64,000 nucleotides of DNA from Pseudomonas sp. AB6 (GTDB lineage: Bacteria; Pseudomonadota; Gammaproteobacteria; Pseudomonadales; Pseudomonadaceae): NCBI RefSeq assembly GCF_034314105.1, contig NZ_JAVIWJ010000001.1, forward strand, positions 841,501-905,500, in the 5' to 3' direction. Shown here piece after piece: positions 1-12,765 of this stretch. The first letter of the stretch is position 1, and every line of letters begins with the position of its first letter. A program made the translations under genes and the position numbers. The notes under the pieces were generated by a model. The model ran no database searches and was not told the DNA's origin. It saw nothing but the letters and a program-made list of their open reading frames with translations.

Positions 1-727
1 CTGGGTTTTTAGCAGGCAGAAAACCGATGCCATCATCTGCTATGTGCAGTAATAGTCCTTCTGGTGAGCGCTGCAAACGGACCAAAAGATTGTTTGCGGC
101 GGCATGTCTCAGCATATTAGTCACGGCTTCTTGAGTGATTCTAAACGCCGCAACCGCGACCTCTTCCGATATGCCAGACAAGCGCTGATGACATTCCAAA
201 CTCCAATGCACAGCCGTGTCACTCAGCGTGCGCGACAGATGCGCACGCAAGCTGGCTTCTAGCCCAAGACTGGCCAGTTGGCGAGGATTGAGAATAGCCG
301 ATACATCGCGCACCTTCGTGAGCGTCTCTTCCAGCGTTGTACATAGCGTTAAAAACTGTTTCTCCAGTTCCACCGGTATATGGCGTTGCAGCAAGTCGCT
401 TTGCAGTTTGGCGGCGGTAAGCATCTGCCCAATGTCGTCATGCAGTTCGCGGCTAAGCCGATGACGTTCTGTCTCTTGAACTTCAAGCATGCGTTCAGCC
501 AATTCTTGTGGCTGAAAATTAATCGAGTTACCTGACCTGCGTTGCACATACCAGACGCTGGCGACTGTCGCTAGGTTTAGCGCTAACAGTTCAGGCGGCA
601 ATGCCATTGCGGCGAGATAAACTGCGAGATTGCCTGCGATCAATCCCCCGCAGAGTGCGACTGTCAACCAGCGAGCGTTATTTTTGCTCAGAGACCGAAA
701 TTTGAGTGATTTAATGCTGGCATACAT
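1..727 (-). CDS. Sensor histidine kinase, NarL/UhpB type (3' end outside window)
   Basis: This is the N-terminal 242 residues of a two-component sensor kinase, read on the minus strand and cut by the window edge. After a short basic start there are two hydrophobic stretches (about residues 18-55), so it is membrane-anchored with almost no periplasmic loop. A HisKA_3 dimerisation/phosphoacceptor motif follows (ETERHRLSRELHDDIGQ, His in ELHDD). The N and G1 boxes of the HATPase domain appear at the end (FRITQEAVTNMLRHA, then ADDGIGF). This architecture usually pairs with a LuxR/NarL-type response regulator, which would lie outside the window. The ATG at 727 is chosen because the frame is open from there; the upstream Shine-Dalgarno is weak. 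The signal sensed is unknown. Confidence 0.85.
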   Translation of the reverse strand, partial: MYASIKSLKFRSLSKNNARWLTVALCGGLIAGNLAVYLAAMALPPELLALNLATVASVWYVQRRSGNSINFQPQELAERMLEVQETERHRLSRELHDDIGQMLTAAKLQSDLLQRHIPVELEKQFLTLCTTLEETLTKVRDVSAILNPRQLASLGLEASLRAHLSRTLSDTAVHWSLECHQRLSGISEEVAVAAFRITQEAVTNMLRHAAANNLLVRLQRSPEGLLLHIADDGIGFLPAKNP

Positions 728-934
728 AGCGAAAAAGCCATTTGATGTTCGCTGCGGATAACCCGATCGGATTGCTATCGGGTCAATATCAGTTCTAGAA
801 GAATGCAAATGAGTGCGTTAACGCCGCGCAAAGTTGCGATAGCGCAAGAACAGGTGGTTAGCGTAGCGCCTTGAAAGTCGATGCGCGACCCAAACGTGCA
901 TTGTCAGCCCGCAGGGTCGGCTGAGGTTGATCAA

Positions 935-1420
935 TTAATGTCTGTGGGCTGGGACGTTTAATCGCAGCGCCAAGGAGGGCGACCATGTTGCTGTCGGCAT
1001 GAGACTGGCTAATTCATGTTCGAGTCCGGCGATGGTCGCAAATGAGTACAGCAATTCCGCTTGTTCGCTGTCATCGAGGGGCAAAAGCCCGGTGGTTGCA
1101 TCGACCAGTTCAAGTTGCCAAGCGAGGAGGGTGAAGCAGTTTTCCAGCGCTCGTAACGCATCACCCTGCAACGTGGTATGGGGGTAAGCCAGGCTTAGCA
1201 AGCGACTGATTCGCAAGGAAAAATCAGTGATGCCGTCTAGGCCCAACTCGTCTGCCTTATGAGCAAGGGTCAACAAGGTTCCAAGCAAGCATTCGATAGC
1301 GTCTTTGTCATTAGCAAATAGCTCCAAGTGACTCAGGCATTCGTCTGACTTGGCAAGAAGCTTTTGGGCTTCCATCAGAAAATCGGGGAGCAAATGTTGC
1401 CACTCAATGTCCTTCAACAT
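935..1420 (-). CDS. Hpt-like helical protein lacking the phospho-histidine (hypothetical)
   Basis: A 161-residue protein of unknown function. The first 75 residues resemble the Hpt/CheA-P1 helical bundle: an acidic FLMEAQKLLAKSDECLSHLE helix, then a segment LLTLAHKADELGL. That segment aligns by eye with the usual phosphoacceptor helix (HTLKGxAxxLGL), with leucine where the phosphorylated histidine should be. A conserved-looking helical C-terminal part follows. GGAG sits 7 bases before the ATG at 1420. It lies head-to-head with cheV, so a role around chemotaxis or two-component signalling is possible but is inference only. The existence of the gene is well supported; the Hpt relationship is tentative. 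Confidence 0.6.
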   Translation of the reverse strand: MLKDIEWQHLLPDFLMEAQKLLAKSDECLSHLELFANDKDAIECLLGTLLTLAHKADELGLDGITDFSLRISRLLSLAYPHTTLQGDALRALENCFTLLAWQLELVDATTGLLPLDDSEQAELLYSFATIAGLEHELASLMPTATWSPSLALRLNVPAHRH

Positions 1421-1906
1421 GCTTTATCTCCACAGCTCTTGGTCAGCGAACGTAAATCTCGCTTGGCGAGTGGCCTCAAGTTAATGTTGAAACCAAACGG
1501 AAGTCTGTAGGCCGTTTCCGAATCTTGTTTTTTAACTGTATAGATCAACTCGATCCACTGTCTGCAAGACCGTCTCACAAGGCTTGGGTCATTCCTTTCA
1601 CCGCCCATGACGGCATGCCTCGCTGGTCTAGAAACATAGGCGATAGCGCTTTTCGTATTGTTTGATCTGGGTCGTGCTATCGCCGACACAAGCCTGGCTC
1701 CGATGTTGCGATGAGAATAGCGTCACATTAATGTCTATTGCACAGGGCGAATATCAGGTTGGGCCTGACGGCTACTCAGGGATTCCCTTAATATTAATAT
1801 GACATCAATAGCTCCGTGCCATACTTCCTACCCATTAAGGTCTTGCGCGTTTCAGCCGATAACCAATGAAGCGCTCTAATACTCGAACCATTCCCCAGGA
1901 GTCATA
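1421..1906. promoter_or_regulatory. Divergent intergenic region upstream of cheV
   Basis: A 486-base gap between the Hpt-like gene (minus) and cheV (plus). Short open frames here look unlike real genes. An AT-rich stretch with the self-complementary ATATTAATAT (1791-1800) lies about 110 bases before cheV and could hold its promoter. I cannot assign a sigma factor or operator. Confidence 0.3.
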
Positions 1907-2836
1907 ATGGCCGGCATTCTCGACACGGTAGATCAACGCACGCAGCTGGTGGGTGAGAACCGCCTGGAAATCTTGATGTTCCGCCTAGTGGGTCGGCAGT
2001 TATTTGCCATCAACGTATTCAAGGTTCAAGAGGTGCTGCAGCTACCCAAGCTGACATTAATGCCGCAGCGTCATCCCTTTGTTTGTGGCGTGGTCAACCT
2101 GCGTGGACAGACATTGCCGGTCATCGATTTGTCCCAGGCCATTGGCATGCGTCCTCTGATTCCAGGGCCAAACAGCACCATCATCGTCACTGAGTACAAT
2201 CGCTCAGTTCAGGCATTTCTCGTGGGTGGCGTAGACCGTATCGTTAACATGAACTGGGAAGCTATTCTGCCGCCGCCTGCTAGTGCGGGTCGTCAGCATT
2301 ACCTGACCGCGATCAGCAAGGTCGATGATCAGTTGGTAGAAATCATTGACGTAGAAAAAGTCCTCGCCGAAATCGTGCCTTACAACGCTAAGGTGTCACG
2401 CGAAAAGCTCTTGGACCCAGTGTTAGAGCTTGCCCGAGGCCGCGAGGTGCTGTTGGTTGATGATTCGAACGTAGCGCTGTCGCAGCTTCGCGAGACCTTG
2501 TCTCAGCTCGGGGTGAAAATGCATGTGGCCCGTGATGGCCTCAAGGCGCTGAACATGCTCAAGGCTTGGGCGGACTCCGGCGAAGTCATGACCGACAAGC
2601 TGTTGATGATTTTCACTGATGCCGAGATGCCAGAAATGGATGGTTATCGGTTGACCACCGAAATTCGCAGCGATCCACGTTTGCGTAAGTTGTATGTAGT
2701 GCTGCATACCTCGCTATCGGGCAGTTTCAACGATTCGATGGTAAAAAAGGTCGGCTGCGACAATTTTCTCTCCAAATTCCAGCCGGATAAATTGGTGGAT
2801 GTGGTGCGAGAGCGTTTGATGCTCGATCAGGCCTGA
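1907..2836 (+). CDS. cheV: Chemotaxis coupling protein CheV
   Basis: A 309-residue cytoplasmic adaptor linking chemoreceptors to the CheA kinase, with a regulatory receiver. Residues about 15-165 form a CheW-like domain (ILMFRLVGRQLFAINVFKVQ, then GVVNLRGQTLPVIDL). Residues about 178-305 form a receiver with acidic pair DD185-186, phosphoacceptor Asp238 in FTDAEMPEMDGY, and a Thr in LHTSLSG. This CheW-plus-receiver order defines CheV. AGGAG lies directly before the ATG. No other che genes are beside it, so it is a stand-alone coupling protein; two chemoreceptors are encoded further along the window (56.1 and 60.7 kb). Confidence 0.93.
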   Translation: MAGILDTVDQRTQLVGENRLEILMFRLVGRQLFAINVFKVQEVLQLPKLTLMPQRHPFVCGVVNLRGQTLPVIDLSQAIGMRPLIPGPNSTIIVTEYNRSVQAFLVGGVDRIVNMNWEAILPPPASAGRQHYLTAISKVDDQLVEIIDVEKVLAEIVPYNAKVSREKLLDPVLELARGREVLLVDDSNVALSQLRETLSQLGVKMHVARDGLKALNMLKAWADSGEVMTDKLLMIFTDAEMPEMDGYRLTTEIRSDPRLRKLYVVLHTSLSGSFNDSMVKKVGCDNFLSKFQPDKLVDVVRERLMLDQA

Positions 2837-2934
2837 TCACGGTTGCAGATTTGATTTAAGGCGCAGCAGGGGGGGTTGTCTAGGGCGGCGGCAGCTCGTA
2901 TAAGTTGGGTTTTTCGTATTTAGGAAAACTGACC

Positions 2935-3744
2935 ATGTTGCGCCTAAGCGCTCTTTATCGATTTCCACTCAAATCTGGTATGGCCGAGCCGCTTCACCAG
3001 GCGATGTTCGACGGGCTGGGATTGGCCGGAGATCGTCGCTGGATGTTAGTGGAAGAGGGCACCGGACGTTTTTTCACCCAGCGTGCCATGCCGCAAATGT
3101 CGCAGTTATCGGCTTTATGGAATACTTCTGGCGGCTTGACCTTAAGCGCACCGGGTCTTGCGGCCTTGGATGTTCCCGTGCCGGAAAGTACCGAGGCTTC
3201 GTTGCGTGGCGTGACTCTTTGGCGCGACACCCTGCGCGTGCCGGACGCGGGCAATGCTGCCGCGCACTGGCTCAGTGAATTCATGGGGCGGCCTACGCGC
3301 ATGGTGCATGTCCCGGCCGATCGGGCACGCTGGTTGCCTAGCGGCTACGGCAAGGTTGAAGACAAAGTCGGTTTCGCCGACGGCTTTCCATTGCTCTTGA
3401 TAGGCCAGGCATCCCTTGATGATTTGTCGGCAAAAGTTGGGCGGCCATTGGAAATGCTGCGCTTTCGACCAAATCTGGTAGTTGAGGGCAGCGAAGCATT
3501 TGCTGAAGATGGCTGGAAACGTATCCGCATTGGCGACATTGAGTTTCGACTGCTCAAGGGATGCACACGCTGCATTCTTACCACCATTGATCCGAAGACC
3601 GGCGAACGCTCGCCGGATCGCGAGCCTATGGTGACCCTGAAAACTTATCGTGAGCGCGAAGGGGACGTTTGGTTTGGACAAAACATGGTCAATGATGGGC
3701 CGGGCACGCTTGAGGTTGGCATGCCAGTGTCAGTGTTGGAGTAG
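2935..3744 (+). CDS. MOSC domain protein with N-terminal beta-barrel
   Basis: A 269-residue protein of the YcbX/MOSC class. An N-terminal MOSC_N barrel (start MLRLSALYRFPLKS) is followed by a MOSC domain that includes GFADGFPLLLI, RFRPNLVVEG and the conserved cysteine in LLKGCTRCILTTIDPKTGE. The family uses molybdenum cofactor or related sulfur carriers, and YcbX takes part in reducing N-hydroxylated compounds. Unlike E. coli YcbX there is no C-terminal 2Fe-2S ferredoxin domain, so an electron donor would have to be separate. The start at 2935 is preferred over an upstream in-frame start because AGGAAA precedes it and the conserved domain begins there. Confidence 0.85.
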   Translation: MLRLSALYRFPLKSGMAEPLHQAMFDGLGLAGDRRWMLVEEGTGRFFTQRAMPQMSQLSALWNTSGGLTLSAPGLAALDVPVPESTEASLRGVTLWRDTLRVPDAGNAAAHWLSEFMGRPTRMVHVPADRARWLPSGYGKVEDKVGFADGFPLLLIGQASLDDLSAKVGRPLEMLRFRPNLVVEGSEAFAEDGWKRIRIGDIEFRLLKGCTRCILTTIDPKTGERSPDREPMVTLKTYREREGDVWFGQNMVNDGPGTLEVGMPVSVLE

Positions 3745-3905
3745 GCACGCAGCGGTGATTCGATACACCGCCTTTGGGGCCAAGCCAGAGTATGCATATG
3801 ACATGGCTATTGGGCTGACACAGAAAAACCTCAAGGCGCCAGGCTCGCCTGAATGCCGCAGGTCGCGCACGCGCTTTGGGCAACGCTGCGTTAGCTATTC
3901 AATAT

Positions 3906-5834
3906 CTACAAATCGTCAAAAAACCGCTCATGCCAATCCACCAGCGGTTGCGGCGAGTTGAGTTTTTGTCCGTAGATGACCGAATAAGACAACACATTCT
4001 CTACGTACTGACGGGTCTCATCAAACGGAATGCTTTCAACCCAGACATCGAACGCCAGGTGGTTTGCACCTTTGAGCCACTGGCGCACTCGCGCTGGGCC
4101 GGCATTGTAGGCTGCCGAGGCTAGCACGCGATTACCGTTGAACTGACTATGCACTTGGCTAAGATACGCTGCGCCCAACTGGATGTTTTTATCGGGATCA
4201 AGCACTTGCTGTGGCGATGCCAGCGGGATGCTGAACTTGCGTGCGGTCTCCCGGGCGGTTGCTGGCATCAACTGCATCAGGCCGCTGGCGCCGACGCCGG
4301 AGCGGGCATCGTCCATGAACGCGCTCTCTTGGCGAGTAATGGCAAACACCCAGCTGGAATGCAACCCGCGCACATTAGCTTCGCGCACGAGGGTGTCGCG
4401 GTGAGCCATTGGGAAGCGGATGTCCAGGTCGTCCCAATACTTCGCTTGACTCATGGTGCGGATGGCTGGGAAGTACCAATGCATGTCATAGGCAAGCTTC
4501 GCCTGGGCAACCATCTCGTCACGGTTGAACAGGCGGCTGACGTAGTACCACTCGCGTCGGCCGTCGACGATTTCACCGCGATCATGGAACTCCAGCGCCC
4601 GACGCACACCCGGGGTGTTGCGAACCTTATTGATAATCTGCTGGCTGAGCATCAGTGGACGGTTATTCAGTTGATACGCAGTTTGCGAGCGGTCCGCAGC
4701 GAGGAAGCCATAGAAGTCACGTTCTTTGGAGACGGCTTTGTACAGCGAAGGCACCAGCGGATTGTTGGGCTGCGACAGCTCCAGTGAGCGCGCTTTCCAG
4801 TAGCGCCAGCGGTTGGTGGTAGCCAAGTCCTGAGGCAGTCGTCGGGTCAGCTGGTACGCATCGTCCCAGCGGCCCAGTCGCAACAGTAAGCGCAAACGCC
4901 ATTCGGTGACCGTGTCGTCGCGAAGGTCAGGATCGTATTTAGTCATCACCTCCAAGGCACGGCCGTCGAAGCTACGCGCCAGCGTGAGGCCGATCTCCTT
5001 GGCAATCGCCACTTGCTCGTCACGGGAGAAATGCATTGTCGCGGAGTAGTTGTCGAGCATCTCCAGGGCTTTCTGCGGGTCTTTCCTGGCCAAGCGACGC
5101 AGGCCCAGGCCCACTACGTCCGACATGGCCTCATCGACGGGCTTGAAGCGCGAAGGGTCGTTAAGTAGCTCGGGCTTCTGTGCAACCGCGATCAACAGGC
5201 GTCCTTGCGGCGCGAGGGTCACTAGGCTGTCGACCAAGGTCGTGGCTAGGCTGTAGTTGCGCGCAGAGGCCGCGAGCTTGGCGCGTTTCCAGCGTTTTTC
5301 TTCGGTCAATTGACCTTCCGCTGCCCAGCGCGCGAAGAAACCGTCACATGAAGCTGGCAATGTCTTGCTGGTCATCCACAGTTTTTCGGCGTTGGCGTAC
5401 CCTTCCGAGCGCAAATTGTGGCTCAGTTGGTATTGACCATACAGGCAGTCCAGCTCTACGAAGTTGAGCTTAGGGTCGTAGTACTTTACGAAGGGTTGCC
5501 AGTCGCCACGTTCGGCCAACCAACGCAGCCAACGCAGCTTCATCCAGTTGGCCTGGGGCAGATCACCGTGCTCCGCGAGGAATTCTTCAATTTCTGCGTT
5601 GCTGGCGGTTTTAAGGCGAGCAGTCAGTTCGTCATATTCTAGATACGGTTCCAGCGGATAGTCGGCAAGCGCTTGGCTGTAACGCATATAAGGCCCGGTA
5701 TCGCCTTTGGCCAATGCCCGTTTTGCTTCATCGTAGTACTGACGTTGTTGGGCAATGTCTCCAGCCAGTGCAGATTGGGCGGCGGTGACAGAGACAAGCA
5801 AGCAGGATAAAAGGCCGAGCAGACGACTGCGCAT
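3906..5834 (-). CDS. slt: Soluble lytic murein transglycosylase Slt
   Basis: A periplasmic enzyme of 642 residues that cleaves the MurNAc-GlcNAc bond of peptidoglycan with formation of 1,6-anhydro-muropeptides. It starts with a signal peptide (MRSRLLGLLSCLLVS, cleavage near AQSALAGD), followed by a long alpha-superhelical ring typical of Slt70. A C-terminal SLT domain holds the catalytic Glu in FAITRQESAF and the motifs GLMQLMPATA and AAYNAGPARV. The frame stays open 177 bases upstream, but the signal peptide and GGAAG place the start at 5834. It is divergent from uup. NagZ, encoded at 19.1 kb, acts on the anhydro-muropeptides that Slt releases. Confidence 0.95.
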   Translation of the reverse strand: MRSRLLGLLSCLLVSVTAAQSALAGDIAQQRQYYDEAKRALAKGDTGPYMRYSQALADYPLEPYLEYDELTARLKTASNAEIEEFLAEHGDLPQANWMKLRWLRWLAERGDWQPFVKYYDPKLNFVELDCLYGQYQLSHNLRSEGYANAEKLWMTSKTLPASCDGFFARWAAEGQLTEEKRWKRAKLAASARNYSLATTLVDSLVTLAPQGRLLIAVAQKPELLNDPSRFKPVDEAMSDVVGLGLRRLARKDPQKALEMLDNYSATMHFSRDEQVAIAKEIGLTLARSFDGRALEVMTKYDPDLRDDTVTEWRLRLLLRLGRWDDAYQLTRRLPQDLATTNRWRYWKARSLELSQPNNPLVPSLYKAVSKERDFYGFLAADRSQTAYQLNNRPLMLSQQIINKVRNTPGVRRALEFHDRGEIVDGRREWYYVSRLFNRDEMVAQAKLAYDMHWYFPAIRTMSQAKYWDDLDIRFPMAHRDTLVREANVRGLHSSWVFAITRQESAFMDDARSGVGASGLMQLMPATARETARKFSIPLASPQQVLDPDKNIQLGAAYLSQVHSQFNGNRVLASAAYNAGPARVRQWLKGANHLAFDVWVESIPFDETRQYVENVLSYSVIYGQKLNSPQPLVDWHERFFDDL

Positions 5835-6059
5835 GAGACTTCCGTGCAGAGGAATCGATAAAAGTGTCGCTAGCTTAGCCCTTTGCCGGCTCCGGGTGAA
5901 AGCATTGACGATGGATGCGAGCGAACGGAGGTGAAGTTGTTGTATTTCAACAAGCGCCTTCGTGTAACGAAGGTCAATGACCCCTGTTTGATTGTTATTG
6001 AATGTCAACATATGGCGGGTATCTCAGGTAGAATGCGCCCCCAGTTTTTGGAGAAGATC

Positions 6060-7970
6060 ATGACCCTGCTCAAATTCAGCGATGTGTCCCTTGCTTTCGG
6101 CGCTATGCCGTTGTTGGACAAGGTGTCCTGGCAGATCGCCCGTGGTGAGCGGGTGTGCATCATCGGCCGTAACGGCACGGGCAAGTCCAGTATGTTGAAG
6201 CTGGTAAAAGGCGTGCAGAAACCGGATGACGGATCGGTTTGGCGCGCGCCAGGCCTGAAAATCGGGGAGCTGCCGCAGGAGTTGCCGGAAGCCGACGGGC
6301 GGACCGTGTTCGATGTGGTTGCCGAAGGCCTGGATGGCGTTGGCGCACTGCTTGCCGAATATCACCACCTGAGCCAGAACATCGTCACGGCCGAGGACTT
6401 GGACAAGCTGATGCATGTTCAGCAAGACCTTGAAGCCCGAGACGGCTGGCGCTTGCAGCAATTGGTCGACAGCACGTTGAGTCGCCTGCAGTTACCGGCT
6501 GATAAAACTCTGGCCGAGCTTTCCGGCGGCTGGCGTCGTCGGGTGTTATTGGCCCAGGCCTTGGTTTCTGAGCCAGACTTGCTGCTGCTCGACGAGCCGA
6601 CCAACCACTTGGATATCGGCGCAATCGCTTGGCTCGAAGAGGCTTTGCTGGGCTTTCAGGGTGCGGTTCTGTTTATTACCCACGACCGGGCATTCCTGCA
6701 GAACCTGGCAACCCGGATTCTTGAGCTGGACCGCGGTGGCTTGATCGACTGGAACGGTGATTACGCCAGCTTCCTCGTCCACAAAGAAGCCCAGTTGGCG
6801 GCCGAAGATACTGCTAACGCCTTGTTCGACAAGCGTCTGGCCCAGGAAGAAGTCTGGATTCGCCAGGGCATCAAAGCCCGCCGCACGCGTAACGAAGGCC
6901 GCGTCCGCGCCCTGAAAGAGTTGCGCGTAGAGCGCGGCGAGCGTCGCGAACGTACCGGCAAGGCCAATATCCAACTTGATACCGCCGATAAATCCGGTAA
7001 GCAGGTCATGGTGCTGGATAACGTCAGCTTCGCTCATCCTGGCGGCCCCTTCCTGATCAAAGACTTCTCCATGGTCTTGCAGCGCGAAGACCGTATCGGT
7101 CTGCTCGGTGCCAACGGGACCGGCAAGACCACCTTGCTCAAGTTGATGCTCGACAGTCTGCAACCGAGCAGCGGTTCGGTTGAAGTGGGTACACGTTTGG
7201 ACGTCGCCTATTTCGATCAGTTGCGTCACCAACTCGATTTAGAAAAAACCGTTATCGACAACGTAGCCGAAGGGCGCGACTTCATCGATATCGATGGTCA
7301 GAGCCGTCATGTGCTGAGCTATCTGGGCGATTTCCTATTCAGTCCGCAGCGTGCGCGTACGCCGGTGAAAGCGTTGTCCGGCGGTGAACGTGCTCGTCTG
7401 TTGTTGGCAAAGCTGTTCAGTAAACCGGCCAACCTATTGGTCCTTGACGAACCAACCAACGATCTGGATGTAGAGACTCTTGAGTTGCTTGAAGAAGTGC
7501 TGCTAACGTTTAAAGGCACCGTGCTGATGGTCAGTCACGATCGGGCATTCCTCGACAACGTCGTGACCAGTACGCTGGTGTTTGAAGGCGAAGGCAAGGT
7601 TCGTGAATACGTCGGTGGGTACCAGGACTGGTTGCGCCAGGGTGGTTCGCCACGTCTGTTGGGCGTTACCGAGAACAAGTCTGGTAAAGCCGAGCTGGCC
7701 ACCGCCGCCGTTGCTGCTGCCCCGGTCGCCGCTCAGGACATGCCGGTTGCCAAGAAAAAACTCAGCTACAAGCTACAGCGCGAGCTGGAAGCGCTGCCTA
7801 AGCAAATAGACGACGTTGAAGCGCAAATGACTTCGTTGAATGCTGAAATGGCAGATGCCAGTTTCTATCAGCGCCCGGCCGAGCAATCGGCGGCAGTACT
7901 GGCGCAACTGGAAAACCTGCAAGCCCAACTCGATACCCTTCTGGAACGTTGGGCTGAACTGGACGCTTGA
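6060..7970 (+). CDS. uup: ABC-F family ATPase Uup
   Basis: A 636-residue soluble tandem ATPase acting on ribosomes or DNA rather than a transporter. Domain 1 has Walker A GRNGTGKSSM, signature LSGGWRRRVLLAQ and Walker B LLLLDEPTNHLD. Domain 2 has GANGTGKTTLL, LSGGERARLLLAK and LLVLDEPTNDLD. A charged linker joins them, and a C-terminal helical DNA-binding coiled coil (about residues 565-636) is typical of Uup. There are no membrane segments. The frame is open further upstream, but GGAG at 6050 and the conserved MTLLKFSDVSLAFG start fix the ATG at 6060. Loss of Uup in E. coli raises precise transposon excision. Confidence 0.94.
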   Translation: MTLLKFSDVSLAFGAMPLLDKVSWQIARGERVCIIGRNGTGKSSMLKLVKGVQKPDDGSVWRAPGLKIGELPQELPEADGRTVFDVVAEGLDGVGALLAEYHHLSQNIVTAEDLDKLMHVQQDLEARDGWRLQQLVDSTLSRLQLPADKTLAELSGGWRRRVLLAQALVSEPDLLLLDEPTNHLDIGAIAWLEEALLGFQGAVLFITHDRAFLQNLATRILELDRGGLIDWNGDYASFLVHKEAQLAAEDTANALFDKRLAQEEVWIRQGIKARRTRNEGRVRALKELRVERGERRERTGKANIQLDTADKSGKQVMVLDNVSFAHPGGPFLIKDFSMVLQREDRIGLLGANGTGKTTLLKLMLDSLQPSSGSVEVGTRLDVAYFDQLRHQLDLEKTVIDNVAEGRDFIDIDGQSRHVLSYLGDFLFSPQRARTPVKALSGGERARLLLAKLFSKPANLLVLDEPTNDLDVETLELLEEVLLTFKGTVLMVSHDRAFLDNVVTSTLVFEGEGKVREYVGGYQDWLRQGGSPRLLGVTENKSGKAELATAAVAAAPVAAQDMPVAKKKLSYKLQRELEALPKQIDDVEAQMTSLNAEMADASFYQRPAEQSAAVLAQLENLQAQLDTLLERWAELDA

Positions 7971-7979
7971 TAGTTGATC

Positions 7980-8007
7980 TGTAGGGGCCAACGGATTGGC
8001 CCTTACA
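7980..8007. terminator. Hairpin between convergent uup and usp
   Basis: Two 12-base arms, TGTAGGGGCCAA and TTGGCCCTTACA, pair around a CGGA loop with one G-T mismatch. The hairpin sits just after the uup stop and before the converging stress gene. No long T-run follows on either strand, so termination strength is uncertain. Confidence 0.6.
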
Positions 8008-8015
8008 GGAACTTG

Positions 8016-8456
8016 TCAGCTCTGTGTTTTCAGGCGCACGGCCAATACATCGCACGGCGCGCCGTGAAGAACGTCGTTGGCGGTAGAACCCAGCAGCAAA
8101 GCCAGGCCGTGACGGCCATGGCTGCCGACAACGATCAGGTCGCAGGCCTGCGCTTTGGCCAGTTGATGGATTTCCTGGCGCGGCTGGCCGTAGGTAAGGT
8201 GGCTGTCGCCGATGCTGACTTCCGGATATTTCAATTTCAGGGCATCGAGCTTTTCTTTGGCCTGATCAAATTGCTGTTGCTGCAGTTGCGATAAATCCAT
8301 GGGCACGTCGCCCCCAAACGCCATTGCCATAGGCTCGACGATGTGTACCAGTGAGAGTTTGGCGTTGTTGCTGACTGCCAATTCACGCGCTCGGCGTATA
8401 ACAGGATCGCACTCTTCAGTAAGGTCGATAGCGACCAGGATATGTTCGTACGGCAT
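8016..8456 (-). CDS. Universal stress protein A family
   Basis: A 146-residue single-domain Usp. It begins MPYEHILVAIDLTEE and carries the ATP-binding signature G-2X-G-9X-G-S in VVGSHGRHGLALLLGSTAN near the C-terminus, so the ATP-binding subgroup is likely. Usp proteins accumulate on growth arrest and stress. AAGAGG precedes the ATG. It converges with uup and is divergent from the small membrane protein at 8554. Confidence 0.9.
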   Translation of the reverse strand: MPYEHILVAIDLTEECDPVIRRARELAVSNNAKLSLVHIVEPMAMAFGGDVPMDLSQLQQQQFDQAKEKLDALKLKYPEVSIGDSHLTYGQPRQEIHQLAKAQACDLIVVGSHGRHGLALLLGSTANDVLHGAPCDVLAVRLKTQS

Positions 8457-8553
8457 GAGGAGTACCTCTTGAGGATTGCGATAGCCTTGAGTATGGCTCT
8501 TTCGCGCACAATCGTGTGCGCCTTTAAATGATGGTTATTTCCGGGAAAGAACT

Positions 8554-8991
8554 ATGACGGTCTGGATAGTGCTGTCAATCCTTGCGATGATTTTGAGCCC
8601 TTTGGCCTGGTTACGGCCATCACGACGGCAGAGTGGAAGAATGGCGTTGCGCTTGGAGGCGCGTCGTATCGGCTTGGGTATGCAGCTCGCGCCGCAAGAA
8701 TGGCCGCACTGGCTACCCACTGAACCTCCAAGCCCCTGTGCGCAGTATCACTTGCCGCGTAGTCGCAAAGAGCCTGCGTGCTGGGTTTATTGGCAAGCCG
8801 CTCCGGGTATTTGGCTGAATCAGTGGCGCGAACCTTGCGAGGACGCATTGCTGATGGCGCAGTTTTGTACATTGCCCTGCGACGTGTTCAAGGTCGAAGC
8901 CAGCAAGCAGCTTATCTCACTGTATTGGGCTGAGCGCGGCGAACCCGAAATATTGCAGCGGATTTCTGCCATCCTCAGATCGTTGGCTTGA
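8554..8991 (+). CDS. Conserved hypothetical membrane-anchored protein
   Basis: A 145-residue protein with one N-terminal hydrophobic helix (MTVWIVLSILAMILSPLAWL) followed by basic residues, indicating an inner-membrane anchor with a cytoplasmic body. The body is rich in Trp, Pro and Cys and has no recognisable catalytic motif. It lies between the stress protein and fadB, as in other pseudomonads. GGGAAAG is the likely ribosome site. Function unknown. Confidence 0.7.
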   Translation: MTVWIVLSILAMILSPLAWLRPSRRQSGRMALRLEARRIGLGMQLAPQEWPHWLPTEPPSPCAQYHLPRSRKEPACWVYWQAAPGIWLNQWREPCEDALLMAQFCTLPCDVFKVEASKQLISLYWAERGEPEILQRISAILRSLA

Positions 8992-9401
8992 AGCGACCAA
9001 ACTGACCCTTTCATTGGTCCTTCGACGGTTAAATTACGCCGATTAGGTGCGGCATTACGCGTGTGCCTGCGAATTATTAATCCAGTGAATATTCCTACAT
9101 CCGACAGGTATCAAACCCGCAGCCAGCGCGGCGTGGATTACTGACGTGTCGATATATTGCAGTCTCCACGGGAATTTTGCGGAATTGACAATTGGCAGGA
9201 TTTCCGTGATGGTGTCCGTACCCAAATCAAACGGGCGTATGAAATGAGCGTTTGCATGTCGGAAAGCGCTTACAGAATCCCGAGTATCGCGTCGGTGGGT
9301 GTGTCTAGGCAGATGGTAGTAATAACGGGTTAAACCGTATTCACGTCGGCCTCTAGCGTCCAGCGCGTATTGTTCAGCTTCCATATCGTGGAGATCAGTT
9401 G
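8992..9401. promoter_or_regulatory. Upstream region of the fadBA operon
   Basis: A 410-base non-coding leader before fadB. A minus-strand open frame here (9055-9384) does not look like a protein. PsrA is known to repress fadBA in pseudomonads, but I find no clean CAAAC-N4-GTTTG palindrome. There are only half-sites CAAAC (9228-9232) and GTTTG (9250-9254), spaced too widely to be a convincing operator. Confidence 0.35.
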
Positions 9402-11549
<2,148 letters not shown>

Positions 11550-11564
11550 GCGCCCAACGACTGA

Positions 11565-12749
<1,185 letters not shown>

Positions 12750-12765
12750 AGGTTCGTCTGATGGG

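Noticed and set aside
1414..1689. Minus-strand open frame of 91 codons upstream of the Hpt-like gene
   Set aside because: Composition is unlike a protein (many Arg/Ser, no hydrophobic core), no ribosome site, and it occupies a promoter region.
5835..6059. Longer N-termini for Slt and Uup, whose open frames run across each other
   Set aside because: The signal peptide of Slt and the conserved start plus GGAG of Uup fix shorter starts; the overlap is only open frame.
9228..9254. Possible PsrA site (CAAAC ... GTTTG) upstream of fadB
   Set aside because: Spacing of 17 bases is far outside the N2-4 spacing of the consensus.
9055..9384. Minus-strand 109-codon frame upstream of fadB
   Set aside because: No ribosome site and no protein-like pattern; it lies in the fadBA leader.
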